A stretch of 64,000 nt of DNA, from positions 8,593,119 to 8,657,118 of the forward strand of contig BSYO01000030.1 of assembly GCA_033239525.1 (NCBI GenBank), in the 5' to 3' direction. Made by a program: the position numbers and the translations under genes. The notes below the pieces were generated by a model. The model did not search any database. It saw only the letters and a list, made by a program, of their open reading frames with translations, and was not told where the DNA came from. This DNA is from Nepenthes gracilis. Lineage: Eukaryota > Streptophyta > Magnoliopsida > Caryophyllales > Nepenthaceae. Shown piece after piece: positions 28,101 to 42,280 of this stretch (position 1 is the first letter of the stretch; each line of letters starts with the position of its first letter).

Positions 28101-31100
28101 AATCCCAATTGAATTGAATCGAATGACATTTTCTCATTCAAAATGTGTGCATTGGAATTTCGATAAAATCACACATTGTAGTATACTAGACCTGCTTTAC
28201 TTCCATCCTATTTTCAACCTGCGAATGTGGGAAAGAACTTGGAAAAGAGACACTTGATGAGGAGAGGGTTGATTTGTCTGTCTGGTGGAAATTCAAACCC
28301 ATAAGATGGCAGAGCTTCGAGCCGACATTTCAGTAATTTGAGCAAAGCTTGAAGTTGTTAATGGTGAATTTCATTTGGGGGCTAGGACATTCATTGATAA
28401 CCATCTTCACTATGAGATCATCAATGCTGAACTCCAAACTTAACGGTATTCCTCACAGAATGAGATGGAATAGGTAGATGCATGGGATGCTAAGATAAGA
28501 ACTACCCTCATCAATTTCATCTCAGGTACTATCTCTGTTGCTGTTGCCCCAATTAATCACCCAAAGCAACATTCTCCTAGCTGTTGCTGGTGACTCAATT
28601 GAGGAACTCATTGATTACCAAATGGTGGTCTCCCTCATTTCTCTTGATTTGGAAACCCAAACAGCAGAGGAAGTTAGCCCTGAGGTTTGTTTGAAGAATG
28701 GATTATGAATTGTGGTTGGAAGAACATTGTCATTGCTGTTGTCGGTCAATAGAAACATGGAATATTCCCAGGGAGGAAAGAAGCAGGAATTTTGTATCCT
28801 CATTCAGGCTCCGGTTGCATGCTGGACAAAAATCTGTCTGTTGCTGAATACAATGTTTCACAGAAGTTGTCAAGTGAAGCAGATCCGAGAAACTCTGAGC
28901 TGAATGGAAACGGCATCACACTTTTGTTGGAGCTTCTCAGAAATCATACGGCATGTGATAGCAGCTGTTCTCTTGGTCTACAGCAGTGACTGGCAAAGAT
29001 TTATGGCCATTTTGCAGACAGGAATAAATTTGAACAGGCTAGTCCTCTACAGTTCAGTGCATTTGCAACACAGGAAGCTTTCCTAGCAAGAATACAGAAT
29101 CTAGAGGCTGGTCTTGGTCAACAATAGCTACAAATATGCCACTGCATTCTAAAGTATCTTTCGTAACTTTTTCTTTAAGTTAAAAATGGTTTATGTCCAT
29201 CCACCTAAGGTTGCCAAGGCAGGTATTGAAAATGGGAAAGTACAGTGTTTTGTGGAGAAAAATCTTGCTTTCCCAGTGGTTGCAAATATTGCCAGGATGA
29301 TATGGTATAGGATTGACGTCCAGCAAACCTTAGTCAATATCAAAAGGCTTCTTTTTCTGCTTTGCTAACATGGAGTATATGAGATATGTCTTTGAAGACA
29401 GTCCACAAATATTTGCTGACCTGGAATTCTGAAGATCTTGAAAACTGGAGGATGTCTTTGTGTAAAGAGGAACACCAAACTCTTCTCTTCAGGTGAAATC
29501 CATTAATGTTTCTCTGGTGTTTTGGACCCCCACAGGTCTTAGATATGTGGCTAGGGCAATTGACAAACCACTCTATGCTGATTCCCAGACTCCCATGTAA
29601 GATAGAGAAGGGTATGCTCGTGTCTGCATGAAGGTTGGGGCAATGAATAACCGCCTAGATAGCTTTGAGTTGGTGATCAGCTCAGGCCCACTAGCTGGTC
29701 TATATATCTTGTGGAGGTCAATATCTAATACCAGCAGAGGCCTCAAGTACGTTGTAATGCAATTGCTTTGGTCATACTTTTTAGGAATACAAGAAGACAG
29801 TGACTCTGCTATAGTGACCCAGTGATTGGCAACTCCCACCTGACATCCCATTGGTAGCCTATACTACTAGGACTAGATTGCCTGAGTTGTAGAGGATGTT
29901 CCCAATGTGGAGGCTGTGATTGATATGACACACTAACGTAGTGGTCCCCTCCGACAACCACAGAAAGCTTGCTTATGGAGACAATAATTGGAGGCTATTG
30001 TTGGCTATCTTAGTTGGTTTGCAACCAACAAGGCCATAATTCTCATAAGGAATTCTTTGCTGCTCTGGACTCTAATCAACTAGTGACGTGAAGTCACGGA
30101 AGCAGCATCCCTACTTCCCCCAGTGGAGGTAACACCTCCCTCTATTTTATGCCTAGAGTCCCAGGTTGATCCAAAGATGCTGTAAATGAGAGCAAGGGAA
30201 AGAAGAATAGTTACAAGTGAAAACCAAGGGCTCAGTTTCACAGTCTTATTTTTATGTAACGGAGATTGATCATGAGGCGTTGAGACTTCTCCAAGTTAAG
30301 GCCATCCTTTCTCAACTCGAGGATCAAACAGTCCTGTTTCATGTACTTGGCCACATGAGTCTAACAAGTCAAACACGTGTGAGCGAGTCCCACATTTTTC
30401 ACAATAACTACGAGACTTCTACACATCCTATTTAAGCAGCTAGCATACTGTTGATTGCTTTTCGATGTCCGGCTTACCATCAAATTGAAGATCACTCCAT
30501 CAATAAGTTTTAATGCCTCATTTAGTGCTTGCTCACATATAGTCATTGTAAAGCAACTCATCAATTGGAGCACTCTTGCTGCTTACTATCATTGAGAACT
30601 CTATAGTCCATTAGTCTACACCACTCGTGTGTTCATGACACACTGTCCTTGACACATCAGGCCTCATGTCTGGGAGTAAGCTTAACACTTGTGAAGGCAA
30701 CATGCTTCATAGCACATCTTGTCACTTGAGCATTCTCGCATGCATCAACCCTCAGATCTTGATGGGTGTCATATTCAGTAACCATGACATTAATCTTAGT
30801 TGCACGGTGTCACCCTATTCTATGCTTTGAGCATCGTGAATGTTTATTGGCTCAAGACTCCCAGCTTGTCTATCACCTCTGGAAGATCATCCCCATTGCA
30901 TTTGAAAGATGCTCCTGCTTTGAATAGAGGTCTTTGGTTCTTCAGTTGTGTGTATTAATGGATGAATTTTTGTTGTTTCTATTTGCTTTTGATAGCTTTC
31001 TTTGTGACATTGAGTTTGGTTGTGCTTCAGTTTGTTTCCTTGGTGATATGTCCTTAGTCCTGAGTTTTATTGCTTTGTCTTGAGGTATGTCTTAGAGTAA

Positions 31101-34100
31101 GATTTATTTAAGCCTTGTTTTTGTGCATTTTATATCTTCATGTATCTGTCATTTTAATTATTTACCCCCAAAAGGGAAAAAAAAAAAAAGCATTGCGGCA
31201 GTACAAACTTAAAACATGGAACTTGCAGCCTTGCTGAAAACCAGGTCAGCTGAATTTCAAATGTAGAATAGAGAGCAGAAAAGAAGAAACGGACAGTGAC
31301 AAAAATCAGGTCCACTCGGACCACAAAATTGACATGGTCATGCTTTTTTGCTGACTTTATCCTGACAACTTTTTTCAGCGAGCATATAGAGCCTTTTAAA
31401 ACTAACTGAAAACTTGAACAGCTGAGCAAGAATTGCTCTTGAAAAATGGGTAATGAATTGATAATTTAGATATATAAATGACCTTTATAGAAAGTACTTT
31501 TAATTCCCTGCAACAATCTACGGTTGAAAAAAGGGCACAGCTTGTAAACACGGCTTGCACAGCTTGTAAACATGGCTTTCCTCTATCTTATCAGGCCTTT
31601 GTTTATCCCTGTAGTGTGTAGAACTTGTTTTTGACTTTTTGAGTTAGCATCTTTATGCATTTTTGTTGCATTTTCTGGGTTGGTGGATTTCTTTACCACA
31701 TTTTCTCTGTTAGAAGAACTAATAGCGACATAAATGATTTTTCTTCTTTCTCAAAAAGATTTCTTAGTTGGTCTAAATTATGAAATTCCTTATTTGGCGA
31801 GCCTCTGGAGACAGCAAAATTTTTGAGATATTTATAATTGAAGTGTAGTTGGCAGATTACAACTGTGAAACCCCCTGTATCTGTATTCTGTCTTCTTTTC
31901 CCTGATTAATCACGAGAGTGAGCTGACTTTTTCCTTCAATTGCATTCTTTTTTGTCCCCATGCATTCATTCCTCGATTCATACAGGAAATTCTTTTTTAT
32001 CGATTACATGGTTAGTAACTGTCACCCATTAGCTTCTTTCCTATGCTCGTGCTAAACTTGTGTTTGACATCTTCTTTTTTTGTCTCTGAAACGTCATCTT
32101 TATCTGGTGAGTCTGGATTTGGACATTGGTTTACAACTTTAGTTTCAGGCATTTTTATAGAATGAAGAGAGGAAGAAAAGGATCCATCATTCTTATTCCA
32201 AATCCAAGGGCTAAATTAATTTTTTGCAATCTCCTTTTAGCATGCTAGTAAATAAAGTTGAACTGACTGAGAATGACATGCTTACCATTAAAACATTAGA
32301 GTCCATAAACAAACTTGATCTCCCACAACATATTTGGCTGTCTGATTGAACATGTTATTGATCTCTTAGAGATGGATAGGGCCAATACCTTATCATGTTA
32401 ATGACTGATCTAACAAATTATAGACAGTAGGAATACTGTAGCACCATAAGCAGAAGAACTAAGAAGGCATGTAGATGACTTCAGTACCCGTTTAGCCTTG
32501 CTCTATTTGTAATATGCTTCTCTACTTTTCAAGCTCAAGCTATGTATTATTTGGATTTTGGAAAGAGTTTGTTGGTTTTAAAGCAGCTCCAAAGAGTTCT
32601 GGAAGAAGGTTTAAATTAGTGTCTCTAGATGGTTCTTTTAAAAGCCGGGCCAAAGAGGAGTTATAACTGTTGCAGGAGCTGGGGAGCCCTGTTTGTGTAC
32701 TCAATTCCTCAGTATCAGAACTTCTTTGAATTATTAAAGGACTAGTACTTAATATTATGTCTAGTGATTATGGAAAATGCTATAATGAGAAACAATACTT
32801 GATTGTCCTTGCAAACTTCCCTTAAAGAATGCGTTTGGGAATGAGAAATGGTTGCCTTATCCTGTCTTAGTAGGATTCTTCAAAACTAAAATTGATGGTG
32901 ATGTTAATGTGGTCATCCTTGCTGCATGCTGCACGTGACAGGCATCCAAAATTGCATCATTCTCTGGTTCTAGGAATTCTATCGGCACACAAACCCCCAA
33001 TTTTCAATATTAATTATTTCACCCTTGTGATTTTCCTTGTCTTATGATGCATTATATCCACCTGTCAAGTACTTCAAACAAAATTATGATTTTAAATTGG
33101 AGCAGGACAATCCAAGAAGTATAAAGTTTTTCAGGGAGTTTTTAGGTGTTTGATGCATAAAAAGGTTGTATTTCCCGGCAAAGAGGGGATTTAACTTGTA
33201 GGATCTAGGGTTTAGCAGAGCAGTGGGTATAGTTTGGTGGTAGAAGCATGGAGCTCTGAAGATGCATCTAGCTGAAAATAAGATTAGAGCACCTTTTCAG
33301 ATCTCAAATTAGAGAGAAAATATTAGGACAGTGACTTTTGGTATTTACAAGTGTTTGTGACCACTCCGCTACTACAGAATCCATGGGGGAAAAAAATACA
33401 ATTGCTTGAAATTCTCAAATAATAGTTGTGATCACCCCTAAAAGCATGAACCTCTGAACCTTAATTGCTTGAAATTCTCATGTAATAGTTGTGACCATTC
33501 CTACGAGCATGAGGATCTGAAGTTGCAGCTAGGTGAAAATATGGATAGAGCTCCTTTATAGATCTCAAATCGGAGAGAAAATAAGAGCAAGAAGTGACTG
33601 GGCTTTTAAAAGTGTTTGTGACCATCCCCCCTCACTGCAATAGAAACCATGTGAAAAGCCTTAATTGCTTGAAATTCTTAAATAATAGTCATGAAAAGTA
33701 ACACAATTTAAGGGATGCTTGGCTGGACAAGTGGGATTGAAAGTCTTTTCCTTCAAAGAACAGCTTTAGCATCTTCATTTGGAAACAAAAAAAGGTTGCT
33801 CCTTGTTGCAACAGTGATGTTGCTGCATTGTGTCATGGGTGTAACAGATTCAAACTATGAAAGCGTCCTCTCTATATGTGAGGGTAAGGCTGCATATATC
33901 CAATCACTTGTACAAGCTTTGGCATTTTCCTTTGGAAACACACACACACAAGGTTATTCTTTGGTGCAATAGTAGGGTTGTTGCATTGTGTCAAGGAGCT
34001 TACAGTTTCAACCTATAGAAACATCCTTTCTTTATGCAAAAGGTTAAGGCTACATTTATTTGACCCATCTGTACTAGCTTTGGTATCTTCCTTTTGGGGG

Positions 34101-37100
34101 GGATTGCTCCTTGGTGCAGTGGTAAGTTTGCTGCATTGTGTCATGGAGTTTGTGGATTTAAGTTATAGAAAATCCTCTCTATATGTAAGGGTGAGGCTAT
34201 ATATATCTGACCCTTTCCAAACTCTATGATGTAGGATCCTTGTGTACTAGGCCTTTGGAAGCATATAAAGAAAAGCTGGGACGAATTCCAACCTCTAATT
34301 CCTTGTGGCATGATTTGGTTAATTATATTAAGAAAAGCTGCAATGTTTGTTGGACTTGTACTATCATGATGGAGTCATTTCCATCATGGTTCAGGCTTGC
34401 AACTCATAAAGAACTCGCGCCCAATTATTTGAAATATTTGAGACAGAATTACTGTGGTGTTCTAGGCTGATCAATCTAATTGCAGTTTTTATATTTCATT
34501 GTTACATATCCTCCTGGTGCTGCGTCATGAATTGTTTTATTGTCATAGTTTATGTTGTTTTGTGTGTCTTGATTGGTGTAACCAGTAAACATTTTATCAA
34601 TGCTTCTGGATTCAATATGAATGAGACATTATATGAAATTCTTTCCTAATTGTTTCTTATGACCTTATGTGCATATTGAACTTGTATTGCCTTCCAACTC
34701 ATCCTACTAATTGTAAGACTTCATGTGTGATCTGGTAGCGTCCCTTCTATGAACGTTGGAAAATGCTTGAGAGAGAGGTTGTTGAACCCCGTAATAATGA
34801 ACGCCGGAATATGGAGGCAAATAAGAAATTGTATTACAGATATGATCAAGAGCCTTTTAGGGTATGTAGTCCAATTCTTTCTTTTAGCTATTATTGCAAG
34901 TATGTCATACGATGGGGCTCATTTTCATGTTTTTTCTTCTATTTAGTATCAACTCTTGTCATTTCTATTGATCAGTTTAAATATTTCTCAGGTTAGGAGG
35001 AAGGACTTTTGGCCTCTCTCCACTGTTGCCAAACTTGTAAAGGAATTCATTCCTAATCTTTCACATGAAGCTGATGGTCTTATATTTCAGGTGCTTGCAG
35101 ATAGGATACAATGATCTAATTTTATTACCCATTTTCTCAACACATTAGAGCACCTTCTTTGCTGTCAAGAGTTTCTTGGTTCTTATCTTTCCTTTATTTT
35201 TATATTAGTTGTCAATGCCATTGTTCCTTTTTTAAATTTATCCTTTGGATACATTAGGAAAGAATTATGGCGTATGTAGCATGAATGAAAGTATTAGTAA
35301 TGTGGTATTGGTATCAATTATAACCGTATGTTATTAGATATATGGGATGATGCCCATCGATATTAGATGTTGAAGACTCAAATTTTTTTTCTAGTGACTA
35401 TGTTGAATATGAGTTATATACTAAAATTTATCTATTTACTTATTTGAAGAGATTTAGTAAAATTTATCAAAATTAGTTTTAATATCTTTCTAGGTTATTG
35501 TAAAATACTCGAAAACTTTTGATATTTTTTGTTTTATATTTATACAAAACATGTAAATTTTTAAATACATTTAAAAAGTGTGGAGTTAAGCTTCCAAGTG
35601 CAAGGCAAAGCAAAAAAATAAAAAAGATCTATACATATTGCTGGATATATTGGAATATATCACCAATGACCTATTGTGATATTTTCCTTGTATTAGGAAA
35701 TATTGGGATTAGGACCTTCCAATGCCAATATGTGTAGGCTACTATTTTCATCCATGATATGTTGTTTAGTTTGTATATATAATATCTAGAATGAATATTC
35801 ATCATTTTTCGTGAGTATCTGTGATAGAAGGTTTTCATTGTTCATAGCCATTGGGAGAATTCCTGGTAATTCTACACTTAGTGTTTCTATGCTTTCTAAA
35901 TTGCACCATAAATCTAAGTCTTGTTTAGTTTATCAATATTTATTACGGTAGGTATAGTTAAAGTTTTACCTTAACTAACAGTATTCACACCGTAAATCTA
36001 AGTTTCGGTAATAAGAGGTTTTCGTTATTCACAGCCAATGGGAGAATTCCCGATCATTCTACACTTAGTGTTTCTATGCTTTCCAAATTGCACTATAAAT
36101 CTAAGTCTTGTTTAGTTTATCAATATTTTTTTACAATAGGTATAGTTAAAGTTTTACCTTAACTAACAGTGTTTTGGTGGGGCAGGGGTGTCTAAATTTG
36201 TAAGTGGAAGTTTTTCCTTAAAAAATGTTTACTGTCAAAGTAAATGAACAGGTATGGATAATTTATATTTTAAATGTGCCAATTTGTTTATTAGTCATGG
36301 GTGATATACTTAGCTGGCTAATTTGTTGAGGGATAATTCGGAAAATAGTTGTAAACAGGGCCAGTGCACAATATCCTATATTGTGGGGATTGTATACCAT
36401 CATCCCTCTATTTCATGGAAGCTGTTCAGGATTTGAACCTAGGCCCACTCCTGTCAGTCCATAGAAAAAAAAACGGAGCCAATAGTGCAATCTTGGTAAT
36501 GTATGAAGGTTCATCCTCCAGAGGAAGGATCGTCTCTTTATTTATATTTTAGAAAGTAATAAGATAAATGAGTAATTGAGTTTTAACCTATATATTGATT
36601 TATTTATGGGCTAGATGTGTCAATTGTTGTCTGTTGAAGAAGAATTTGGGTCAAGTTTAATCCTTCCTCTTGTAATTTAAGCTGGGATTTCTTCCATGCC
36701 AAGAGTTGGGTGCTACATTGCTGCAACCACCGCAAGCCAACAATCCATCACAGGTATCCCCATGTACTAGGTTGACAGCAAATATAGCTGCCAAATGGTT
36801 GGCAATGTGTCGTGGTCCATATACAATTAATTTTATGAGAACATTTTGAGTGCTCCTCGTGTGCCTCTTCTAAATCCCCCTCCTTGGATTGTGAAATTAC
36901 TCTCTTTTCACTGAGCCATGAGCCAATAATTGGCGAATTTGATTAAGTATACTGACTACAGTGCTTCAGATGCACCATATTTAGATGTGTCCTTGTGAGG
37001 GGTCAATGCATGTATGCCATGTCAAGCAGATAGGGCATGGATGCATTGCCTGATGAAGCTAAATGTGAATCCCTTGAAGATTCAGCCGGGCACTATTATC

Positions 37101-40100
37101 ACATTGGACATAGGACATGCAGCATAAATCTGAGACATACCTAATCATTTATATTTAATCATGCCAATTCAATTTAGGGGGAACCCTGAGCTATGCCTTT
37201 TTTTGTAGGGAGGGGGGGGGGGCTGTGTACTGCACATGACTTGAAAACAACAAATTCTATTGCCTGTTACACATGGTTATGAGATGTACAAAATATAGCA
37301 CACCATGATATATAGCCAAACCAATATGGACATACATAAAACATTGTTCTTTATGTCAAAAACTGTCAGAAAAACTGACGTCTTCTCTATATCTAATATA
37401 GTTCTCCTTTTCTGAAGCCTTATATTGTTATCAATTTGTCGCATGTTCCCCAGATCTTCTTTCTAAAATTGTATCACTCTGAAGGTCTGAATGGAGAGTG
37501 TCTTAACAGTATTTGAGGACTGCAGGAGATGTGCAGAATCTTGAAGTAGAATATTTTCAGTTCTCAGGAAGCATTATTTGACATGTATTTTGTGAGTGTT
37601 TGAATAATTGTATCATATGTCAGAACAGTAATGTTATACAAACATTTGATTTTTTGCATGTTGTATTCAAGAATGTTTTGTAGCTCATATATTAGCATGT
37701 GGCTTAGCAATATAATGGGTGAAGAATATGCATTTATTGGTGAATTTAATGCTGTATAACTGGAATTATTATGGTTTTCCTCTGCTAGGGTTGGGATGAT
37801 CCCTATGTTCCCCGCACTCATGAAGGCCTCTTGAAGTGGAAATATCCTGAAATGAACTCTGTTGACTTTCTCTTTGAGGTAACCTTTAGCTCTAAGCTTT
37901 TAGGCTGTTTATACTCTCTTCAGAGAATGTGGAGGTTGAATTTTCTCTAATCTGGTCATTGAGAAGCTCAAATTACTTCCTTTGATAGGTAGATGCCAAT
38001 GGTCGTGAACTCCTTTATCTGCATGAGAGAGGGAAGAGAAAGCTGATGGAAGGAAACAGGGTTGTCTTTAGAGGTCAGTGCAGTGCTTCTTGTCTTTCTC
38101 CTTTTGATATATTGCTATCTGGATGGATGTAATATTAGTCAATGGGGAAAGAAAATCTAAGATTCAAAGGCTGATTAACTTGGAGGGTTGTTAAGGTCCT
38201 CCATATTTTTGGCTTCCCTATGAATCTAGTGACCAGAATTAGAAGTCAGAGATAGACTTGTGAAGATTGTATTATGTGATTTAAATGGCTATTCAATCTC
38301 CATCATTCATTTAACTTTTAATCTTGATCGTTGGGTTTACAAGGAGCTTAAAATATGGAGAGACCTTAACAGCTCTTGATAAACTAATTGCTTTTGTATA
38401 TGTAGCTATGCTTCCTCCTAGTTTAAATTGTTGTGCTGGAGTCATAATATGTGATGGGATCTTATTATAAGCTAATTATTCCTAAGAAGTTCTTTAAGAC
38501 TTGTTCCATTTTCAGTTTCTTCATCCGTTGAATCTGCTGCTGAATCTACCACAGGGAATATTTATAAATCAATTCAGTAATTGATCCCCCCAACAAAAAA
38601 AAAAAAAAGAAAATAGAGAAAAAGAACTACACATGCACCTGCAGACATAAAATCTGAATAAGCTTTCTAGGTTGCCACAGCTATCTGGTCCTATCTCTCT
38701 TAGTGCCAACTTTATCCTGTGTTTATCCCATGCAGCATTCTTATTCTGATTGACATAATGCAGAAAATTGTGTTTGATTAAAAGTTGGAAGGGAACTGTG
38801 AATTTCTATCTGAGTTCACAGGATTCTTATTTAGCTTCATTTTAGAAGTGAAGCAAGAAAAAGAAGTCCTAGGAAGAAAATTATGTCCATGACACCATCA
38901 TGTGTTGATAGCCCAAGCACCAACAAGAAAAGGACAGGGGAGGAGGAAAAGTGAGTACCTTGCTCCTGCCTTTTTAGACTCCTAAACTGTTTGTCCTTCT
39001 CTTTGACTTTGGATTGATTAAAAATGTCTGAATGGTGAGGTAAGGATTACTTAGCCTTTGTAAGTATCCATAGCTTCTTAGAAAATCTTAACACATGGAC
39101 TAATAGAAATTGCTTTCCTTAGAGACCCTGCTCCTTGCCTGAGATGAGGCTACATCCAAACCTGCTTCAACCTTTTCCTACAATATCACTTAACCTAAAA
39201 GCCTTCCTGGGATGAGACCATTCTCCGTAGAAAAAGTTGGGATTGGATATGCGACTTGGGGAACCCTATTTTCTCTATCTTACTCATTATGTTTCCAATC
39301 TTCCGTTGTCTCTTTACCTTTTTTTTTTTTGAGGCTGATGTTACTTCTTTTTCACTCAACATTGGGGTCCTCTAATCCCCTCCAAGGGTACGGAGCACTA
39401 TTTCCTTGATTAAGTTACTTATCAGCTGAGGCTCTTTTTTGTATAAGTAATGGCTACCTCCAAAAGAATTCTCTCTACCAGTAAGGCAATTTGATTCATT
39501 CAATTTCTTCAGACGTTATTGTCGCTGCTTGAAGCTTGATTTCTTGCTATATCCTTTACGATTGGAATACTAAGAATTTAGATGCCATTGGACTAAGTTC
39601 TTTTGGCATATGATTGCAAATATCAACCTGTTAAAGTTATGAAGTTGAGTACCAATTAGCTAGTTGGCATTCTGAATTCTGTTCAAATTGTTCACAAAAT
39701 TGGCCCTATGTTTTTTTTACCTGACAATGCATGTGCCTTGCATATTTTTGGAGGTTCAAATGATGCACCAGGAACAGTTGCTTTTTTGTGTAAATATTAC
39801 TGCAATTACAATTTTTAATCTTGCTTTGGCTAATTTGGTCTGAGTTTTATTTGAATGTTGCATGGCTTAGTGGCTTAACATTCAAGCTCCCATTAGCTTT
39901 GCATATTGTAAATAATAAATTCAGACATATCCATTTAGCCTATATCCATGGAACAAAATATCAATGGATATGTGCCATAATAATCCCTATCGTATTTGAG
40001 ACATCCATCACTCGATGGAGCCAATTCAATATTTAAATTTTGAAAATCGTTTGTCAGCCGACATATTATGTAATTTTTATCAGCCACTATGTAATGGTAT

Positions 40101-41523
40101 CATAACTTGTATTTATTTTGCATTATGCATTTTATAATATTTCTAGTGATGTTAACATGCTTCTCTTTGGCAATATGAGGACTCAAGGTTACTTATGTCA
40201 AAGTTGTAGGATAACAATATACCATCTATAAAATCATTTAACACCTTTCAAATTTTTATTTTGTGGAGTTAGTGTTAGAAATCTAAGCATTTGAATCCCC
40301 ATAAAAGTCTTATAAAAACTTCTCCACGATTTTCGCTGATGACACTGTGACCTCTTGCTTCTACAATGCTATGGCCATGACTGCAATTGTGATAGCCACC
40401 TCTATATCATTCCATGCAGATAACATACAGTGCTTAGGACACGTGTCTAAGTTTACTTGGCCTATAAATCGAATTTGTTTTCAGCTCCTTCCCTGGGGTT
40501 ATGTTTGGGAAGGCTGTTCGTAGGCAGGTTTTCATAAAAGCTGCCCATAGGGGCCTACAGAAACATGTCCCTAACCTTTGAACTGTCCAGTAAATAATGT
40601 GCAACCTTTAAACTCTCCAGTAAACAATGTGCAACCTGCAAGATTCTCATTATTCAAACGTGAATAGAATTTCTATGTACCTCTTTCCTCAAAAATTTCT
40701 AACTCTTCCAATTTCCAGCCCATACTGTGTGGCTTACTTTCCTTTCTAGGCCGTCTGAAATTAAATGTCCATTTCCTTAAAAACATTGTTAAATTCATCT
40801 TCCAATTTTTGCCCTTGTGTAGTCGAACTTTTGTTTCTCAGAAAGAGTAGGAGTTGGCCCCTTAATCCACTTTTTAAATTCAGAACTATGGCAAAATTGG
40901 ACATACTGTCATTAATTCCCTTTACTAAAAGTTTGTCATTTATGACGTTAGACTTGGATTCCAGGGAGTACTTTGCTGTCTTCCTAAGTAGAAATTTCTA
41001 AACATTATTGATTTATCAGCAAACAACCTTTCTACCTTTTCAATCTTCTAGATTCAATTTCCCAACTACCTGTGAGTTAGTAGTTGCACTGGAACAAAGT
41101 GTCAGCACATATATATGTATATGATATTTGCCTGTCTATATCACATTTGTGAAAGCCTAATATGGTGTGTAGACAATGGTAATTTTGAATTGTATTTGGC
41201 TAGTGGAACATATTAGACATTGGTACAAATGTTACCACTTTTGTTACTTTGTTTTCTGCATTATAGAAATTATGTTATTCATGATGACAATTGGGGTATT
41301 AAGTTTTCTATTATGTAGAAAATCATTAAAACCTTTTAGATTCTTACGGTACGTTTGGTTGCTGGAATAGAATTAGGTGGGAATAGAATAGTTATTCCAG
41401 GGAATAGAAAAGGATGGGAATAGAGTTGGAATTGTTATTCTTATGTTTGGTTGTTGGAATGGAATAAGGTGGGAATTAGTATTCCATTGTTTGGTTTGTA
41501 GAATAGTATGAGGAATAAGGTGG

Positions 41524-41557
<34 letters not shown>

Positions 41558-41575
41558 CATAATAATAATAATAAG

Positions 41576-41606
<31 letters not shown>

Positions 41607-41641
41607 AATAATAAATATAATAATTAATAATAATAATAATA

Positions 41642-41680
<39 letters not shown>

Positions 41681-41855
41681 CAAATAAATAATAATAATAA
41701 TTAATAATAACAATAATAAAATAATAATAATAATAAATAATAATAATATAACAAATGTAATAAATAATAATAATAATAATAATAAAATAATAATAATAAT
41801 AATAAATATAATAATAACAATAATAATAATAATACCTAAAATAATAATAATACAA

Positions 41856-41892
<37 letters not shown>

Positions 41893-41941
41893 CAAAATAA
41901 TAATAATAATAACAAAATAATAATAATAATAATACCTAATA

Positions 41942-41973
<32 letters not shown>

Positions 41974-42084
41974 TAATAATAATAATAATACCTAATAATA
42001 ATAATAATATAATAATATGTAATAATAATAATAATACAAAATAATAATAATAATAATAATAAATAATAATAATAATACCTAATA

Positions 42085-42116
<32 letters not shown>

Positions 42117-42231
42117 TAATAATAACAATAATAATAATAATATTTAATAATAATAATATGTAATAATAATATTAATAATAATACCTAATAATAATAATAA
42201 TAATACAAAATAATAATAATAATACCTAATA

Positions 42232-42280
<49 letters not shown>

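Larger units (their letters stand above)
26196..34738 (+). other. largest capping-enzyme intron (8.5 kb), filled with retroelement remains
   Basis: Donor GAG|GTTGGA, acceptor GGTAG|CGT. It contains the LINE ORF1 remnant, a segment shared with 5380-6720 (30380-30960), a 260-bp duplication and a trio of SINEs, annotated separately. In 26200-28250 and 31000-33200 I see no recognisable feature. Confidence 0.7.
35091..37788 (+). other. capping-enzyme intron of 2.7 kb
   Basis: Holds dispersed-repeat copy D and a 187-bp tandem duplication. A G11 run lies near 37211. The rest is unremarkable. Confidence 0.6.

Noticed and set aside
33715..34470. Three consecutive ORFs of 76-85 codons
   Set aside because: The first two are translations of the SINE trio; the third (34240-34470) shows no domain and lies within the intron.
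41373..42128. 251-codon minus-strand ORF rich in Tyr, Ile and Leu
   Set aside because: It is the translation of the AAT microsatellite inside the MITE, not a gene.
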